Assembly: GCA_030849065.1 (NCBI GenBank)
Contig: JASAON010001612.1
Location: forward strand, 31,760-95,759
Length of the DNA: 64,000 bases
Source of the DNA: Jaenimonas drosophilae
Lineage: Eukaryota > Euglenozoa > Kinetoplastea > Trypanosomatida > Trypanosomatidae
Direction: 5' to 3'
The translations under genes and the position numbers were made by a program. This document shows, piece by piece, positions 1 to 10,092 of this stretch (its first letter is position 1; each line of letters begins with the position of its first letter). Below the pieces are notes generated by a model. That model was not told the DNA's origin. It did not search any database and saw only the letters and a program-made list of their open reading frames with translations.

Positions 1-324
1 GACGAGGAGGAGGATGTGATGGACCTCAACGGAGGCTGGTTTGCTGCGGAGCGTCCTGGCTCAACACAACAAGGCCGAGGCGGGAGCTCTTCCGGGAAGC
101 CTGCACGACGGGGCAACAATGATGATCGCTACTACTCACGTGATGGAGGCGGTGTGATGGACCTCGACGAGCTCGCCGAAGGAGATGGCCGTGATGGGGA
201 TTATGATGGGTTGCACAACATGGATCCTGACTACAGCGAGGCCACACCACAAAACAACATTTTTAGCACCATGGGGTGTACCGATTATGGCTCGGGCGGG
301 GATGAGTCAGAGGAAGATGGATAG
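1..324 (+). CDS. C-terminal end of an acidic Gly/Asp-rich protein (5' truncated)
   Basis: The reading frame is open from the first base and stops at 322-324, so this is the last 107 codons of a gene that starts upstream of the window. The visible part is low in hydrophobic residues and rich in Gly, Asp, Glu and Ser, with acidic runs at its beginning and end (it closes in ESEEDG). No domain, membrane segment or catalytic motif can be seen. It is probably a disordered acidic tail. It is co-directional with every later protein gene, which supports its belonging to the same polycistronic unit. The protein it belongs to cannot be named from this fragment. Confidence 0.7.
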   Translation, partial: DEEEDVMDLNGGWFAAERPGSTQQGRGGSSSGKPARRGNNDDRYYSRDGGGVMDLDELAEGDGRDGDYDGLHNMDPDYSEATPQNNIFSTMGCTDYGSGGDESEEDG

Positions 325-1049
325 CCCCTCCATACGAGTGCGTGTGTGCGGGTGTATAGTTGTGATTTGCGGGATTATTCTGGCACACAGCACGTAGTCG
401 CATGAATCCTCTTCGGGTGCAGCCAGTTGTTGGCAGTTGGGGAGTGATGTTGCATGTTATGTTGCGTTGCCAACACAAGGCAAGAGATACACCACACGTA
501 CACATACACACAAATGACGTTGAGGGTGATTAGGTGTGTCATTCATCATTCATTCTTCTTGTTACTCATGTTGTGCTTTTGTAGAATACCCACAAACTCG
601 ATAGTTCGAACACACTTCAATACCCAACTACATCACCAACATCTTCTCACCACTTATCGGCGGCAACTTATTCCTCTGTGCTGTGTGCCCCCAATCCTAG
701 GAACTGATATCTGCTACCACCTCAAAAGTGGAGCTCTACATACGCCATTTTTCCTGCTCAGGCTACCCACTGAAACAAAGCACAGAGAGAGGGAGGAAAT
801 CACGTGTACTAGCAGAGGTCCTACACCCCACGTGAGGGAGTTGCATCATCATCATCATCCGTTGTGATAGTTGACGGATCGGGGCTCTTTTTTCTTGGTT
901 TCTTTGCTTTGTTGCATCCCCAGCTGCCTTGTCCGTCACTTGGACGCCTGCGTGCGCGTGTTTCTTCGTTGGTGGTGGGCTGAATTCTCTGCGTACCATC
1001 ACATCCCTGCACATCACAACACACAATTCCGTTGTATTCCAATTCCAGG
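325..1049. other. Intergenic spacer with trans-splice signal for the next gene
   Basis: No credible gene. Short frames here (for example 454-867) have His/Thr/Cys-rich repeat-driven composition. A pyrimidine-rich stretch at about 884-910 is followed by AG at 922-923. No ATG lies between that AG and 1050, which supports the start chosen for the next gene. A short CAT run lies at about 846-858. Confidence 0.6.
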
Positions 1050-3530
1050 ATGGCAGCACTAGCCTCCATCTCTGCGGAGCTCAAGCCACTTCTTCGTGCC
1101 ATGAGCGATGCCGCGTACAAGCGCGACCACTATGCCGTGATGCAGCCCTACGAGGAGCTGAAGGCCTCTCCGGCTCACACTAGGCTTGCGGAGCTGGCAC
1201 GAGATCATCGGGCAGAGCTGGAGGAGCTGCATGCCCGCGAGGCTGAGGTGGATGTGTTGCAGCCATCCTACCTCCTCACACGTCACGCAAAGGCGGCTGC
1301 CACTGACCCCGATGACTTCATCAAGTATCTCATGGCTGTGATTCGACGTGTGGAGGAAGGAGTTGGCCAAGCCACGCTCTCCTTTCTGCTGCAGTACCCC
1401 GACGAGACGGAACACGCCGAGGGCATCGTGGAGGATTATGAGCAGCAATTCTTCACATCCACCTTCTTGCGTGCGATTCCACGCCCCTCCAACTCCGCCT
1501 CAGACCTCATCACCGTTGCACAGATTCACGATGGCGGTTTTGATGCCGACGTGATCTCTGCCGCGCTGCTGAAGCACCCACCTGCTTCTAGCGAGGAGCT
1601 GGCTGAGTTGGTGCGCTTCACGCGTAGCATCGGCCTCTCCATCACTGTGGCGGCGGGTGAAAACCTGGAGCGCAGCTTCGAGCGCTGCATGCGGCAGGAG
1701 TCGGCGCAGAGTGTGTTCGAGCGGATGATCGCCACGGGCCTCCCGCCCTTCTCCACTCGCCTCTTTGCGTTGCTCTTCAATGCCTCCAAGACCTTCGCCC
1801 CCGGCAGTCGTGGGGTGCTCGACTACTACGAGCTCATGCTGGACTACGGCATCACACCAGAGCCCAGCACGTGGAGGATTCTGTGCAAGCAGTGCTCTGG
1901 CTACGCCTGCGATCACTTCACGTTGCGGCAGAAGAGCACCACCGCACCTATTCCCGCTCCAACAACAACAACAAGCACCTCGGCATCATCAACTACGGCA
2001 GGCGGAGCTTCTGCTGGAGCTGCCGTAGGTGCTCATCGTGAGTCTCGGCGCAAGGATGAGCGCACCTACTACCTGGAGCGTCTGCGGGAGTTGGTCAGTG
2101 CAACGAAGCCCAACCCGGTGCCCCTGATGGAGGCACTGAAGCTCGTCCATCGTGCCCAGGTGGAGGGCACCTCTTTGCACGGTGACAACCTACTTCCCGT
2201 GGCGTTGTTGCACGATTGCTGCAAAGGCACCACACGCCAGGCAGACTTGATGTGGCCCTTTGAGAAGTCGCAGGCCTGCCAGCCGGGCAAGGTGCAACTG
2301 CCACGAGAGGTGTTGCGCAGCCTGCCCAGCCAAGGTACACCACATCACCAGGACCCACACCACCACCCGGATGAAGATGCCGGTGCGCCAGCTCTCGTGC
2401 AGCACAACGCCTTCGATTTTCATTTGGATGGGGCGGTGGGGGAGCTCCTCGAGGATGGCTCACCGCCACAAAACCATGACGAGTGGGAAGGTGGCTCCAG
2501 TGGCACCTCCAACCCAGACCGCTCCCCACTTCTTCCCCGCGAGACCACGACGCACACCAACGAGAGTAGCTCTCCCAACGCCAGCAACCACAACCGTGGA
2601 GGGAATGCTGCCCCGCAAGATGCCTCTTCTGCGCCAGCACGTCGTCCAGCCGGCATCGCCTCTCCCGGTGAGGAGGCTGACTATGTGCTGAAGGTTCTTG
2701 CCCAGTTCGGTGCCATGGCGGAGAGCGGGCTCATTCAGTCCATCTTCTTCGCCAACAACACCACCAACAACGACGAGGTGGCGAGTGAGGTGGCACAGGC
2801 TGTGATTCGCTTTCTGGTGGAGTCCTCGCGAGAATCACGTGGGGTGGGGGTGAGCCCCATTCTCTGCTCCGATTGCCGCCGACTGATGCACTATCTCGTG
2901 CGGCTGCCAAAGCCAAACCCAGGACCTCTGCGCCTCATGCGCACCATCGTGCTGCAGTACTACGAGTATACCCATGAGTACGGCACCGATTGGCGATCCA
3001 CGGTCCCGGCTGGCCAGGACCACAACAACAACCTGCGCACGGTCTTTCCATTCCTCTCCACGGCCATGCGTGGGAGCTCGCTGGAGGCGGCACTTGGCAT
3101 CTTCACCCTTGGACTCGTCATGAGCACCGAGGCAGTGCCAACACGTGCCATTGAATCCCTGCAAATCATGCGTACCAAGGCATCTCACCGCTCACAGCAC
3201 CACCCCGTCCTTGTGGCACTCGAACAGTGTCGCTGGGTGCGTGCGGCGGTGCTGGAGCACCCATCACTGGTCCCGCAGGTGGATCGCAGCCGCTCCAACC
3301 CTGACCTGGGCAGTGCCGAGAAGGATTCGGCGGAGGATGGGATGCCCGTGGGCCACGAGGCGAGTGTGCTAGAGGTCTCCGGCCGTTCCTCCTCCACGCC
3401 CGTTTACACCCTCTATCACTATCTCTACAGCATTCTGCGTGAGTTGGAGGTGGGTCGGGAGATTGCGGAGTGGTACAAGATTCAGCTGCGTGAGGAACAG
3501 AAGCACGTGGTGGCCCACAAGGCAGGATGA
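1050..3530 (+). CDS. Hypothetical 826-residue helical protein, possibly PPR-like
   Basis: The start is the first ATG after the pyrimidine tract/AG near 884-923. The N-terminal 290 residues are predicted by eye to be almost entirely amphipathic helices. Around residues 225-280 the pattern of paired helices (FERMIATGLPP, then YYELMLDYGITPEP) resembles pentatricopeptide-type hairpins, in which a residue pair precedes a 'G-x-x-P' turn. Kinetoplastids have many divergent mitochondrial PPR proteins, so this is plausible but unproven. A Thr/Ser/Ala-rich linker (about 300-330) and a His/Asn/Ser-rich disordered segment (about 430-540) separate this from a second helical region (545-826). No catalytic motif is visible. 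I see no clear mitochondrial presequence, which weakens the PPR reading. The coding call is firm; the function is unknown. Confidence 0.85.
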   Translation: MAALASISAELKPLLRAMSDAAYKRDHYAVMQPYEELKASPAHTRLAELARDHRAELEELHAREAEVDVLQPSYLLTRHAKAAATDPDDFIKYLMAVIRRVEEGVGQATLSFLLQYPDETEHAEGIVEDYEQQFFTSTFLRAIPRPSNSASDLITVAQIHDGGFDADVISAALLKHPPASSEELAELVRFTRSIGLSITVAAGENLERSFERCMRQESAQSVFERMIATGLPPFSTRLFALLFNASKTFAPGSRGVLDYYELMLDYGITPEPSTWRILCKQCSGYACDHFTLRQKSTTAPIPAPTTTTSTSASSTTAGGASAGAAVGAHRESRRKDERTYYLERLRELVSATKPNPVPLMEALKLVHRAQVEGTSLHGDNLLPVALLHDCCKGTTRQADLMWPFEKSQACQPGKVQLPREVLRSLPSQGTPHHQDPHHHPDEDAGAPALVQHNAFDFHLDGAVGELLEDGSPPQNHDEWEGGSSGTSNPDRSPLLPRETTTHTNESSSPNASNHNRGGNAAPQDASSAPARRPAGIASPGEEADYVLKVLAQFGAMAESGLIQSIFFANNTTNNDEVASEVAQAVIRFLVESSRESRGVGVSPILCSDCRRLMHYLVRLPKPNPGPLRLMRTIVLQYYEYTHEYGTDWRSTVPAGQDHNNNLRTVFPFLSTAMRGSSLEAALGIFTLGLVMSTEAVPTRAIESLQIMRTKASHRSQHHPVLVALEQCRWVRAAVLEHPSLVPQVDRSRSNPDLGSAEKDSAEDGMPVGHEASVLEVSGRSSSTPVYTLYHYLYSILRELEVGREIAEWYKIQLREEQKHVVAHKAG

Positions 3531-4040
3531 ACCACACATATATTCACAGACAGCCTCTACTTGCCATGAAACATTAGGTGCAAGGAGAGAGAGAAAAAAA
3601 TATACGTATGTGAGTGTGTGTGGTACGTCTTGTTGCTGGCTGGACCAGAAGAGTTGTGATTGGCTCTACGCCTCTCATACACACTGTGCTGATGAGCATT
3701 GGTTCTGTTTTTTTCTGTGCATGGATGAAGAAGGAAGTGCGCATGTCTGTGTCTGTGTGCTATGGGTGAATGCGCTGAAGGCACCTCACGAGTGTGAGTA
3801 GGGGCGTTCTCTCCCTCACGATGCAATGCGATCCTCCTCTCTCCTCTTCTCACTCGTCATCCCGCCATGGGCAATCGATCTTGGGACGGCGATACCTTCA
3901 TCCAACCACTCTTATTCTTCTTCTTCTGATTATTATTCCTATTCGCTTCCACGACAGCTCACACACACACACACACACCTTCACGCGTGTGCGTTGTTCT
4001 GTGTGGTGTACCTCGTAGCTCCACCAAAACGTCCAAAAGC
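3531..4040. other. Intergenic spacer
   Basis: No credible gene. It holds a pyrimidine-rich stretch at about 3907-3950 (TTC/TCT repeats), an AG at 3956-3957 and a (CA)n run at about 3960-3978. The first ATG after this AG is the start at 4041. Confidence 0.6.
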
Positions 4041-7000
4041 ATGCAAGTTGAGACGGAGAAGGCGCCCGGAGATGGCGTCCCGCTCGAGCAGCTCTACAAA
4101 ACGGAGTGCCTGCGGGTTGGGGTCCTCCCGAACAGCGCCATCCTTCGCGAGCTCACGACGGAGCGTGCAGCCTTGATCCTCTCCGGAACCTCGCCACTGG
4201 CGCAGCCCGACTTGGTCATGAGTCTCAAGGACAACATCATTGGCTCTGCCGGCCTACGTGCCCTCTTTCCGGTGCTCCGCTTTAGTCACCGCACCCTTCA
4301 CACCCTCAATCTCAGCGGCAACCATTTAGGCAACAGCGCCATTGTGCAGCTCGCCCAGCTCCTCGCGAGTGGCTTCCCGGCCCTCCGACGCGTGGAGCTC
4401 GGAGATAATCCCTTCACCTACCAAGCCGCGAAGCAGCTTATTCACATGTGCGAGGGTGACGCACGCCTACGACGTCTGCCGGCCTCACTTTTGCCCGATG
4501 ATCCCACCATCGCCTTTGATTTCGTGGATTCTACGGAGGTGGAGTCCACGGCACTCAGCAAGCGCGCGGGCCGTCGTGCTGCCCAGGCACGCCGCATGAA
4601 CCGTCTCGCGAGCTCCCCACTCCAGCCCAACAGCGCATCCATCCTGAATAGCACCAACAACACCGCTGCCAACACGGCTGAGGCGGCCACCGCTCAGGGT
4701 GCCAACCCGGCGGAGGAGGTGGCGGCGGTGAGTATCGTGGAGGACCCCAAAGGTAGTGCCATGGATCGGATGGGTGCAGATAATGGCATCGAGTACGTTG
4801 GCATTGAGGGCTCCCTGATGAGCCAGCCCCTCATTGAGAGCCTCCAGACGCGCTTCCACGAGGCCATCCAACGTCGTGAGCGTCGCAAGCAGCTCCTCTT
4901 CCACGGCTATGTGGGCTGCCCCGTCCTCAGCCATGTTGGTGAAGGTGCCACACCCTCGCGGCCCTCGTTGCCCTCATCGAGCCTCCACGGCCACAGCACC
5001 GCCACCTTCAACTCTGATCTCGCCGTTACCCCCACCACCGTTCCTGGCACGATGGAGCGGCCAATGCGCGAGGATCAGCCGATGCCCGACACCTCCATCA
5101 ACTACATGGGGCAGGAGTCCTCGGTGCTTGACATGCAGAGCGCTGGCTCGCCACTCTGCTTGGAGTTGGGCTCACGCTCCATGGGGTCCAACGCACAGGG
5201 AACCCCAACAACAACATCTACATCCTTGTTGGCGGCACTGCCAATTCCAGCCGCGCCATCCACGTCCTTCCTGCCAACGGTGGCCGTGGTCACTCCACCT
5301 GCGGAGGAGCCACCGCAGCAACAACAACAACAACAACAGCCTTCAACTGATATTGCGGCTGATGCAACCGAAGAGAGTAGTGATCCGCCCAAGTGGCTGC
5401 GCGAGACGGCCCCTGTGGAGGATGTGATGAGCGCAGTACATCACCCAGACAACGTGGCACCGCAACCCGGTGAGGAGGATGAGGTGGTTGCACCACAACC
5501 GGAGGATGATGTGCCACCCTCACCCGTTGCAGCAGCAGCCGCTGACGAGACACCAGCAGAGGCTGTTGGAGGTGATGAGGAGAAGGAGGAAGTTGTTGCT
5601 GTGCATGAAACTACGAACGAGGAGGAGGCAGACGGTGTTTCTCCGATCGTCATCCACACCGAACACAGCAGCGAGGACCGTCTTCGCTCAGATGCCCAAC
5701 ACGTTGCCGAAGAAGCACAATCCAGTACCAGCACACGCAAGAGCGGCAGGGCAACGGCCAATGGCGATGGCCCTATGCCTCCGTCGTGGTTGGATGAGAC
5801 GGAAGAGCCTCCCGCTGTCGAGGTTGCACCAACCAAGTCAGAAGAGGAGGAGGAGCACACACCAGATGTAGCACATGTGTGTGCTATAACTCCCGATCAG
5901 GCCAGTTATACCCAGCCGCCCTCGCGCATGGAGATTGAGCAGCCGCAGGTCGTGGAGCGCAAGACGCTCGCTACGCCAAAAGACACCGCCGTGGAATCCA
6001 CCGCACCGGAGTGGCTCGATGATGGCATGGAGGAGCCCGAGGAGGCTTCTCCTCTCGCACCCGCAGCTCCAACGGAGGTGATGGTGGAGGAGGCAGAGCC
6101 AACGCAGGGCGAGGATGTTGAGGAGGTACCCGCCACGATGGAGGATGAAGATGATGTGGTGGAGGCTCTCCAGGCACCTCCTCCACTTGATGATGTGCAT
6201 GAAGTGGCGATTGATGATGCCCCAGCTCCGGCAGTGGAGGATGACGTAGTGTCTACTGCCCACAACGATGAGGTTGGCGTGGAGGTTCCGTCAGCAGCTC
6301 TGGCGCCATCGGAGCATGAGGAGGTCGAGGCACATCCCACTCACGACGAAGAAGATGCTGAAGAAGCCGTACCACTAACAGCAGCAGTGGAAGATGAGGT
6401 TCAGGCGGCCCCTTCCCACGAGGACGATGCGGAGGAAGACTTGGAGCTCCCCGGAATGGATGATGATGATGTGGAGCTGATGCCAGCTTCCGCTCATGAA
6501 CTCGGCAACGAGGTCGCTGATGCAAATGCCTCCCCACTAGGTGGTGTGGCTCCTCCCGAGTCTGGGACGCCCAACTGGCTGGATGAGGATAATACAGCCG
6601 CACCCTCCGATGAGGCAGGACGACTAGCACCAGAGCTGACTGAAAACATTGATCATAGTGCTCATGAGGAGGTGCCGCTTCACTCTCAGGCAAACACAAC
6701 GGTGGTGGAGCAGGGCAGGAATGATCTCGAGGAAACGAGTGCCTCGGCCATGGTCGATGGTGTTCTGGTAGAGGCTGCTGATGGTCCCGCAACAACAGCG
6801 ACGGAAGATGCTGAGACTGTACCCGTGCCCGTTGATGAGCGTAGTGATGAGGTGGAAGCTCCTCCGGCGATGGTGGTGGAGGATGCGCTGACGGCAGAGC
6901 CACCTCAAGCGATGGAGGACGATGTTCCAGCCGAGACCGCCCCACAAGAAGAGCAGGAGGAAGAAGTGCGCGACGAAGAAGTAGCAATGGATGATGATGC

Positions 7001-7280
7001 AGCTTCTCCTGTGGAGGAGGAGAGCATCCCCATTGAGGATGATGCGCCGATTGCCGCCCCCGAGGAGGTGGAGGATGCTGCTCCAGAAGATGTTGCGCCT
7101 GTGGCAGAGGAGGCCTCCCCCGTCCACGTACCCGAGCCCGCACCTCCTGTGGTGGAGAACGATGTGCCCTACACTGGCGACCCTCTCGATGCCATTGACT
7201 TCTCCAATCTCGGAGCAAACAACAACAACAACGGTGGTGATGGTGATGGAGCTCCATCGTGGCTCGACGACATGTGGTAG
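4041..7280 (+). CDS. LRR protein with long acidic tail carrying repeated PxWL motifs
   Basis: 1079 residues. An upstream in-frame extension to 3987 uses no ATG, so I start at 4041, the first ATG after the AG at 3956. Residues about 50-130 form a short ribonuclease-inhibitor-type leucine-rich repeat block: LNLSGNHLGNSAI is followed by a second repeat beginning VELGDNPF. From about residue 420 to the end the chain is acidic and disordered, dominated by Glu, Asp, Ala, Pro and Val. It contains five copies of a short motif, P/A-x-WL-(D/R)-(D/E), at about residues 451, 582, 656, 844 and 1072; the last copy is almost the C-terminus (SWLDDMW). A (CAA)n run at 5321-5340 encodes poly-Gln. Regularly spaced tryptophan motifs in disorder suggest multivalent docking to a partner; no partner can be named. 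Confidence 0.88.
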   Translation: MQVETEKAPGDGVPLEQLYKTECLRVGVLPNSAILRELTTERAALILSGTSPLAQPDLVMSLKDNIIGSAGLRALFPVLRFSHRTLHTLNLSGNHLGNSAIVQLAQLLASGFPALRRVELGDNPFTYQAAKQLIHMCEGDARLRRLPASLLPDDPTIAFDFVDSTEVESTALSKRAGRRAAQARRMNRLASSPLQPNSASILNSTNNTAANTAEAATAQGANPAEEVAAVSIVEDPKGSAMDRMGADNGIEYVGIEGSLMSQPLIESLQTRFHEAIQRRERRKQLLFHGYVGCPVLSHVGEGATPSRPSLPSSSLHGHSTATFNSDLAVTPTTVPGTMERPMREDQPMPDTSINYMGQESSVLDMQSAGSPLCLELGSRSMGSNAQGTPTTTSTSLLAALPIPAAPSTSFLPTVAVVTPPAEEPPQQQQQQQQPSTDIAADATEESSDPPKWLRETAPVEDVMSAVHHPDNVAPQPGEEDEVVAPQPEDDVPPSPVAAAAADETPAEAVGGDEEKEEVVAVHETTNEEEADGVSPIVIHTEHSSEDRLRSDAQHVAEEAQSSTSTRKSGRATANGDGPMPPSWLDETEEPPAVEVAPTKSEEEEEHTPDVAHVCAITPDQASYTQPPSRMEIEQPQVVERKTLATPKDTAVESTAPEWLDDGMEEPEEASPLAPAAPTEVMVEEAEPTQGEDVEEVPATMEDEDDVVEALQAPPPLDDVHEVAIDDAPAPAVEDDVVSTAHNDEVGVEVPSAALAPSEHEEVEAHPTHDEEDAEEAVPLTAAVEDEVQAAPSHEDDAEEDLELPGMDDDDVELMPASAHELGNEVADANASPLGGVAPPESGTPNWLDEDNTAAPSDEAGRLAPELTENIDHSAHEEVPLHSQANTTVVEQGRNDLEETSASAMVDGVLVEAADGPATTATEDAETVPVPVDERSDEVEAPPAMVVEDALTAEPPQAMEDDVPAETAPQEEQEEEVRDEEVAMDDDAASPVEEESIPIEDDAPIAAPEEVEDAAPEDVAPVAEEASPVHVPEPAPPVVENDVPYTGDPLDAIDFSNLGANNNNNGGDGDGAPSWLDDMW

Positions 7281-7760
7281 GAGGCACACCATCACGTTCA
7301 TGTGTAGCTCTGCTCAAGCAGAATTTGATGTACTCTAGCAACACAAGGGAGGTTGTGGGAGGTGTCAGTGGGCACCCTCTTCCTCCCTTCTTCACCCAGA
7401 TACCCACACATTCACTCACGCACACTTGCACTTGTGCAGGATGTTGGGCATCATGTGCCGCACATTGCGGTCAGCCCCAGCCACCCCCCAAACTATCACC
7501 TCTCCTCATTGCGGAAGGTGTCTTTTGGGGGGGGGGCTACGATGTGGCTGTTGTACGTACACCACGACACCAAAACATGACTGTATATTCGTGTGTACGT
7601 AGTACTTCTGAGTGTGTTCTTAGTGTTGTCTTTGCTGTTCCTGAAGATCCTACCCCTACACCTATCTCTTCCTTCTTCTGTTGTTGCATGAATCTGTGTG
7701 TGTAGTTCGCCACTCCCATTCATACCCTCCATACAACCCCTCTCCACACACATCGTCATT
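7281..7760. other. Intergenic spacer with G10 run and adenylate kinase splice signal
   Basis: No gene seen. A run of ten G lies at 7527-7536. A pyrimidine-rich stretch at about 7651-7679 precedes an AG at 7704-7705. From that AG to 7761 there is no other ATG. Confidence 0.6.
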
Positions 7761-8606
7761 ATGGCCGACAGCAACCAGGTTGAGCAGCCCAAGGAGATCG
7801 CCGCGACGGAGAAGATCTCTGAGGACACCCTCAAGTACCTCCGCAACAAGCGTGTGCCCGAGCTGATGGAGTACCTCCTCCGCAACCTCATCCAGGAGCA
7901 GCCCGAGAAGCCCAGCGAGTTCATCCGCGACATCGTGGCGAACCCCCTGCCCCCGCACATCATCATCGCCGGCCCCCCAGCCTCCGGCAAGAGCACCGTC
8001 TGCCACCACATTTGCGCCTTCCTCCGCAAGAAGACCGGCAAGAAGCCCGTGCACATCAGCTCCGGCGACCTCCTCCGTGATGAGGTGGCCCGCGGCACCA
8101 ACCTCGGCAAGATCGCCGAGGGCTACATGAACGACGGCCACCTTGTGCCCGATAGCCTCATCGTCAGCATGATCCGCGAGCGCGTCCTTCAGGACGATGC
8201 CGCCAAGAACGGCTGGCTCCTCGACGGCTTCCCACGCAACCGCGACCAGGCCATGGCCCTCGATGCCGAAGGCTTCGCCCCCGACCTCTTCTTCGTCATG
8301 GATATCCCCGATGATGTGCTCATTGAGCGCGTGGAGGGCCGCCGCTCCGACCCAGTGACGGGCACCATCTACCACCTCAAGTTCAACCCACCTCCCCAGG
8401 ACGACTTCGTGCTGCTGGACCGCCTTGAGCACCGCCCCGACGACACCCGTGAGGTGCTCGGCCCCCGCCTCGAGACCTTCCACACCACCGTGGAGAATGT
8501 GCTGGAGCACTACGCCCCGGTTACCGTCCACCTCAACGCCAACCGCCCCGAGCGGGAGATCTGCGACGATGTGGAGCCCATCATAGAGCACCTTCTTGGG
8601 CTCTAA
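7761..8606 (+). CDS. Adenylate kinase with N-terminal DPY-30/RIIa-type docking domain
   Basis: 281 residues. Catalyses ATP + AMP to 2 ADP. The nucleotide-binding loop GPPASGKST is at residues 71-79, with Lys77. An SGDLLR segment, the NMP-binding DGFPR motif and a lid segment containing GRRSDPVTG followed by YHLKFNPP identify a long-form adenylate kinase. Residues about 25-60 (TLKYLRNKRVPELMEYLLRN and following) match the DPY-30/RIIa dimerisation-docking helix pair, which in kinetoplastid adenylate kinases and other axonemal proteins is associated with flagellar placement. A flagellar role is therefore likely but inferred. Codon use is strongly biased to C/G endings compared with most neighbours, consistent with high expression. 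Start chosen as the first ATG after the AG at 7704; the longer frame from 7698 has no support. Confidence 0.95.
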   Translation: MADSNQVEQPKEIAATEKISEDTLKYLRNKRVPELMEYLLRNLIQEQPEKPSEFIRDIVANPLPPHIIIAGPPASGKSTVCHHICAFLRKKTGKKPVHISSGDLLRDEVARGTNLGKIAEGYMNDGHLVPDSLIVSMIRERVLQDDAAKNGWLLDGFPRNRDQAMALDAEGFAPDLFFVMDIPDDVLIERVEGRRSDPVTGTIYHLKFNPPPQDDFVLLDRLEHRPDDTREVLGPRLETFHTTVENVLEHYAPVTVHLNANRPEREICDDVEPIIEHLLGL

Positions 8607-10092
8607 GCACCTCGATGGTGTTGGCTGGATGTGCGTGTGTGTGTGTATGCGCGCGAGGGGGAATGGACGATGGTTGGCGGTGAACGAGCCTTCGTTGGAG
8701 GGGTGCTCGGCAACAGCGCTGCCGTCCTCAGACAGGAACGTGTGGGGGTGTGAGAAGCACTGGATCGGTGGCGCGGGGAGAGCGCGCACACACAGCGCTA
8801 GGTGGTGCTGAAGACAAGTGAAGTGAGTGCGTGTCTTTGGAGATGTGGAGGAGGAGGGAGTGTACCGGCGTACATCTGTTTCTAAACGGCACGTTGTGGT
8901 GGTTTGCACCAGAGTTGGGCTCACGTACCTGTGTGTATGTGGCCAACTCGTACCCACCATCTAACACACGCTGCGGAACCTCCCTCCTCTAATGCCTCCA
9001 TGGTACATCCTCTTCATTCTATTCCCTACATTTTTCAGCACACACACCCTTGGTGAGCTCCTCTACCATCATTTTGATGATGCCATCAGATCTTGGTCTT
9101 GGTGAATCCACCCACGACGAGCAGGGGAGATGCACGGGCGGCAACAATCACCAGCCACACTCCTTGTGTTGGGTATTGTCAGTCTGGCCTCCCCCCACTC
9201 CTCCCCACATCTCCTTCCCTCCCCTCACGAACATCTCCACGTGAGTCTTTGAATGTACTAAAGCAACAGCAGGCTACGGATGTATATCTAGGTTATCTTC
9301 CTATCTTTTTTTGGATTCATGTGTATTGGTGGTGTAGAGTGATGAAGATGATGATGGTGTGGTGTGTATGCGGCACCCTGTGTGGAGCCTGCACACGAAC
9401 GTGAGTTGCACTCACGTGGCATCCTTCATCTCTTCTCTCACTCTCCGTGTGTCGCTTCACTCCACGGAGCAAAATGAGGCACAATGGATGGGCCCATGAT
9501 GGTGTTGCACTGTCGTGGCCCTGGCACCACATTCCTCACCCTAGGTGAGGAGTGAAGAGCGGTGGTTCGTACAAGACTGCAGAAAAATGTTCCCGCACAC
9601 GAAGAAAAAAATTCCTCTTCTCAATACTGGTGTGGAGCAGGCTGCTCCTCTCAGTTGCTTCCTTGCTGTGCTGTGAGCTCACTACTCGCTCCAGCTGATG
9701 TGCTCTCACCCTCTCTCTCTCCACCTTGTACTTGCACCTCCTCTTCCTGTTGTTGTTGTTGTTGTTGTTGCTGCTGAAGTACGTCATTCAAACGTTTGTG
9801 GTTGGTCTTCACACAGTCTAACTTAGCTCTATCGTGGATCTCCACCCTCTTAACCCCTCCACACACACACACAACACCAACAAGTGCATCCCATCTGTGC
9901 GTGCGTGTGTTCGTTTTGTAGGTAGGTACCTCATCAGCATCTAGTCCGTGGTTGGCGCTTCCTTGTAGCTTTTGGCCACATATTTCTTCGTACACAACTT
10001 GTTGTACCAACACTGGAATCATCAGTGGTGCTGAAGATACACCACCTTCGTCTACGTACGCCACACACACACACACAACGAGAGCACATATC
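8607..10092. other. Long intergenic spacer with TTG repeat and splice signals
   Basis: About 1.5 kb without a convincing gene. Contents: GT-rich stretch near 8636-8650, a (TTG)n run at 9748-9776, (CA)n near 9860, and two possible splice acceptors (AG at 9920-9921 after TTCGTTTTGT, and AG at 9967-9968). Between these acceptors and 10093 there is no ATG. Small frames such as 9093-9404 have no recognisable sequence and look accidental. Confidence 0.5.
9748..9776. repeat. (TTG)n trinucleotide run
   Basis: Uninterrupted GTT/TTG repeat in the spacer before the WD40/coiled-coil gene. On the sense RNA it is complementary to the (AAC/CAA)n runs inside coding regions. Confidence 0.95.

Noticed and set aside
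454..867. 137-codon frame before the first complete gene
   Set aside because: Ends in poly-His from a CAT run, no recognisable domain, overlaps the pyrimidine-rich area expected to be non-coding.
6253..7431. 392-codon - strand frame opposite the LRR protein tail
   Set aside because: Mirror of Glu/Asp/Ala/Val-rich sense codons, giving His/Pro/Leu-rich antisense. The sense frame has conserved WLD motifs and a proper start.
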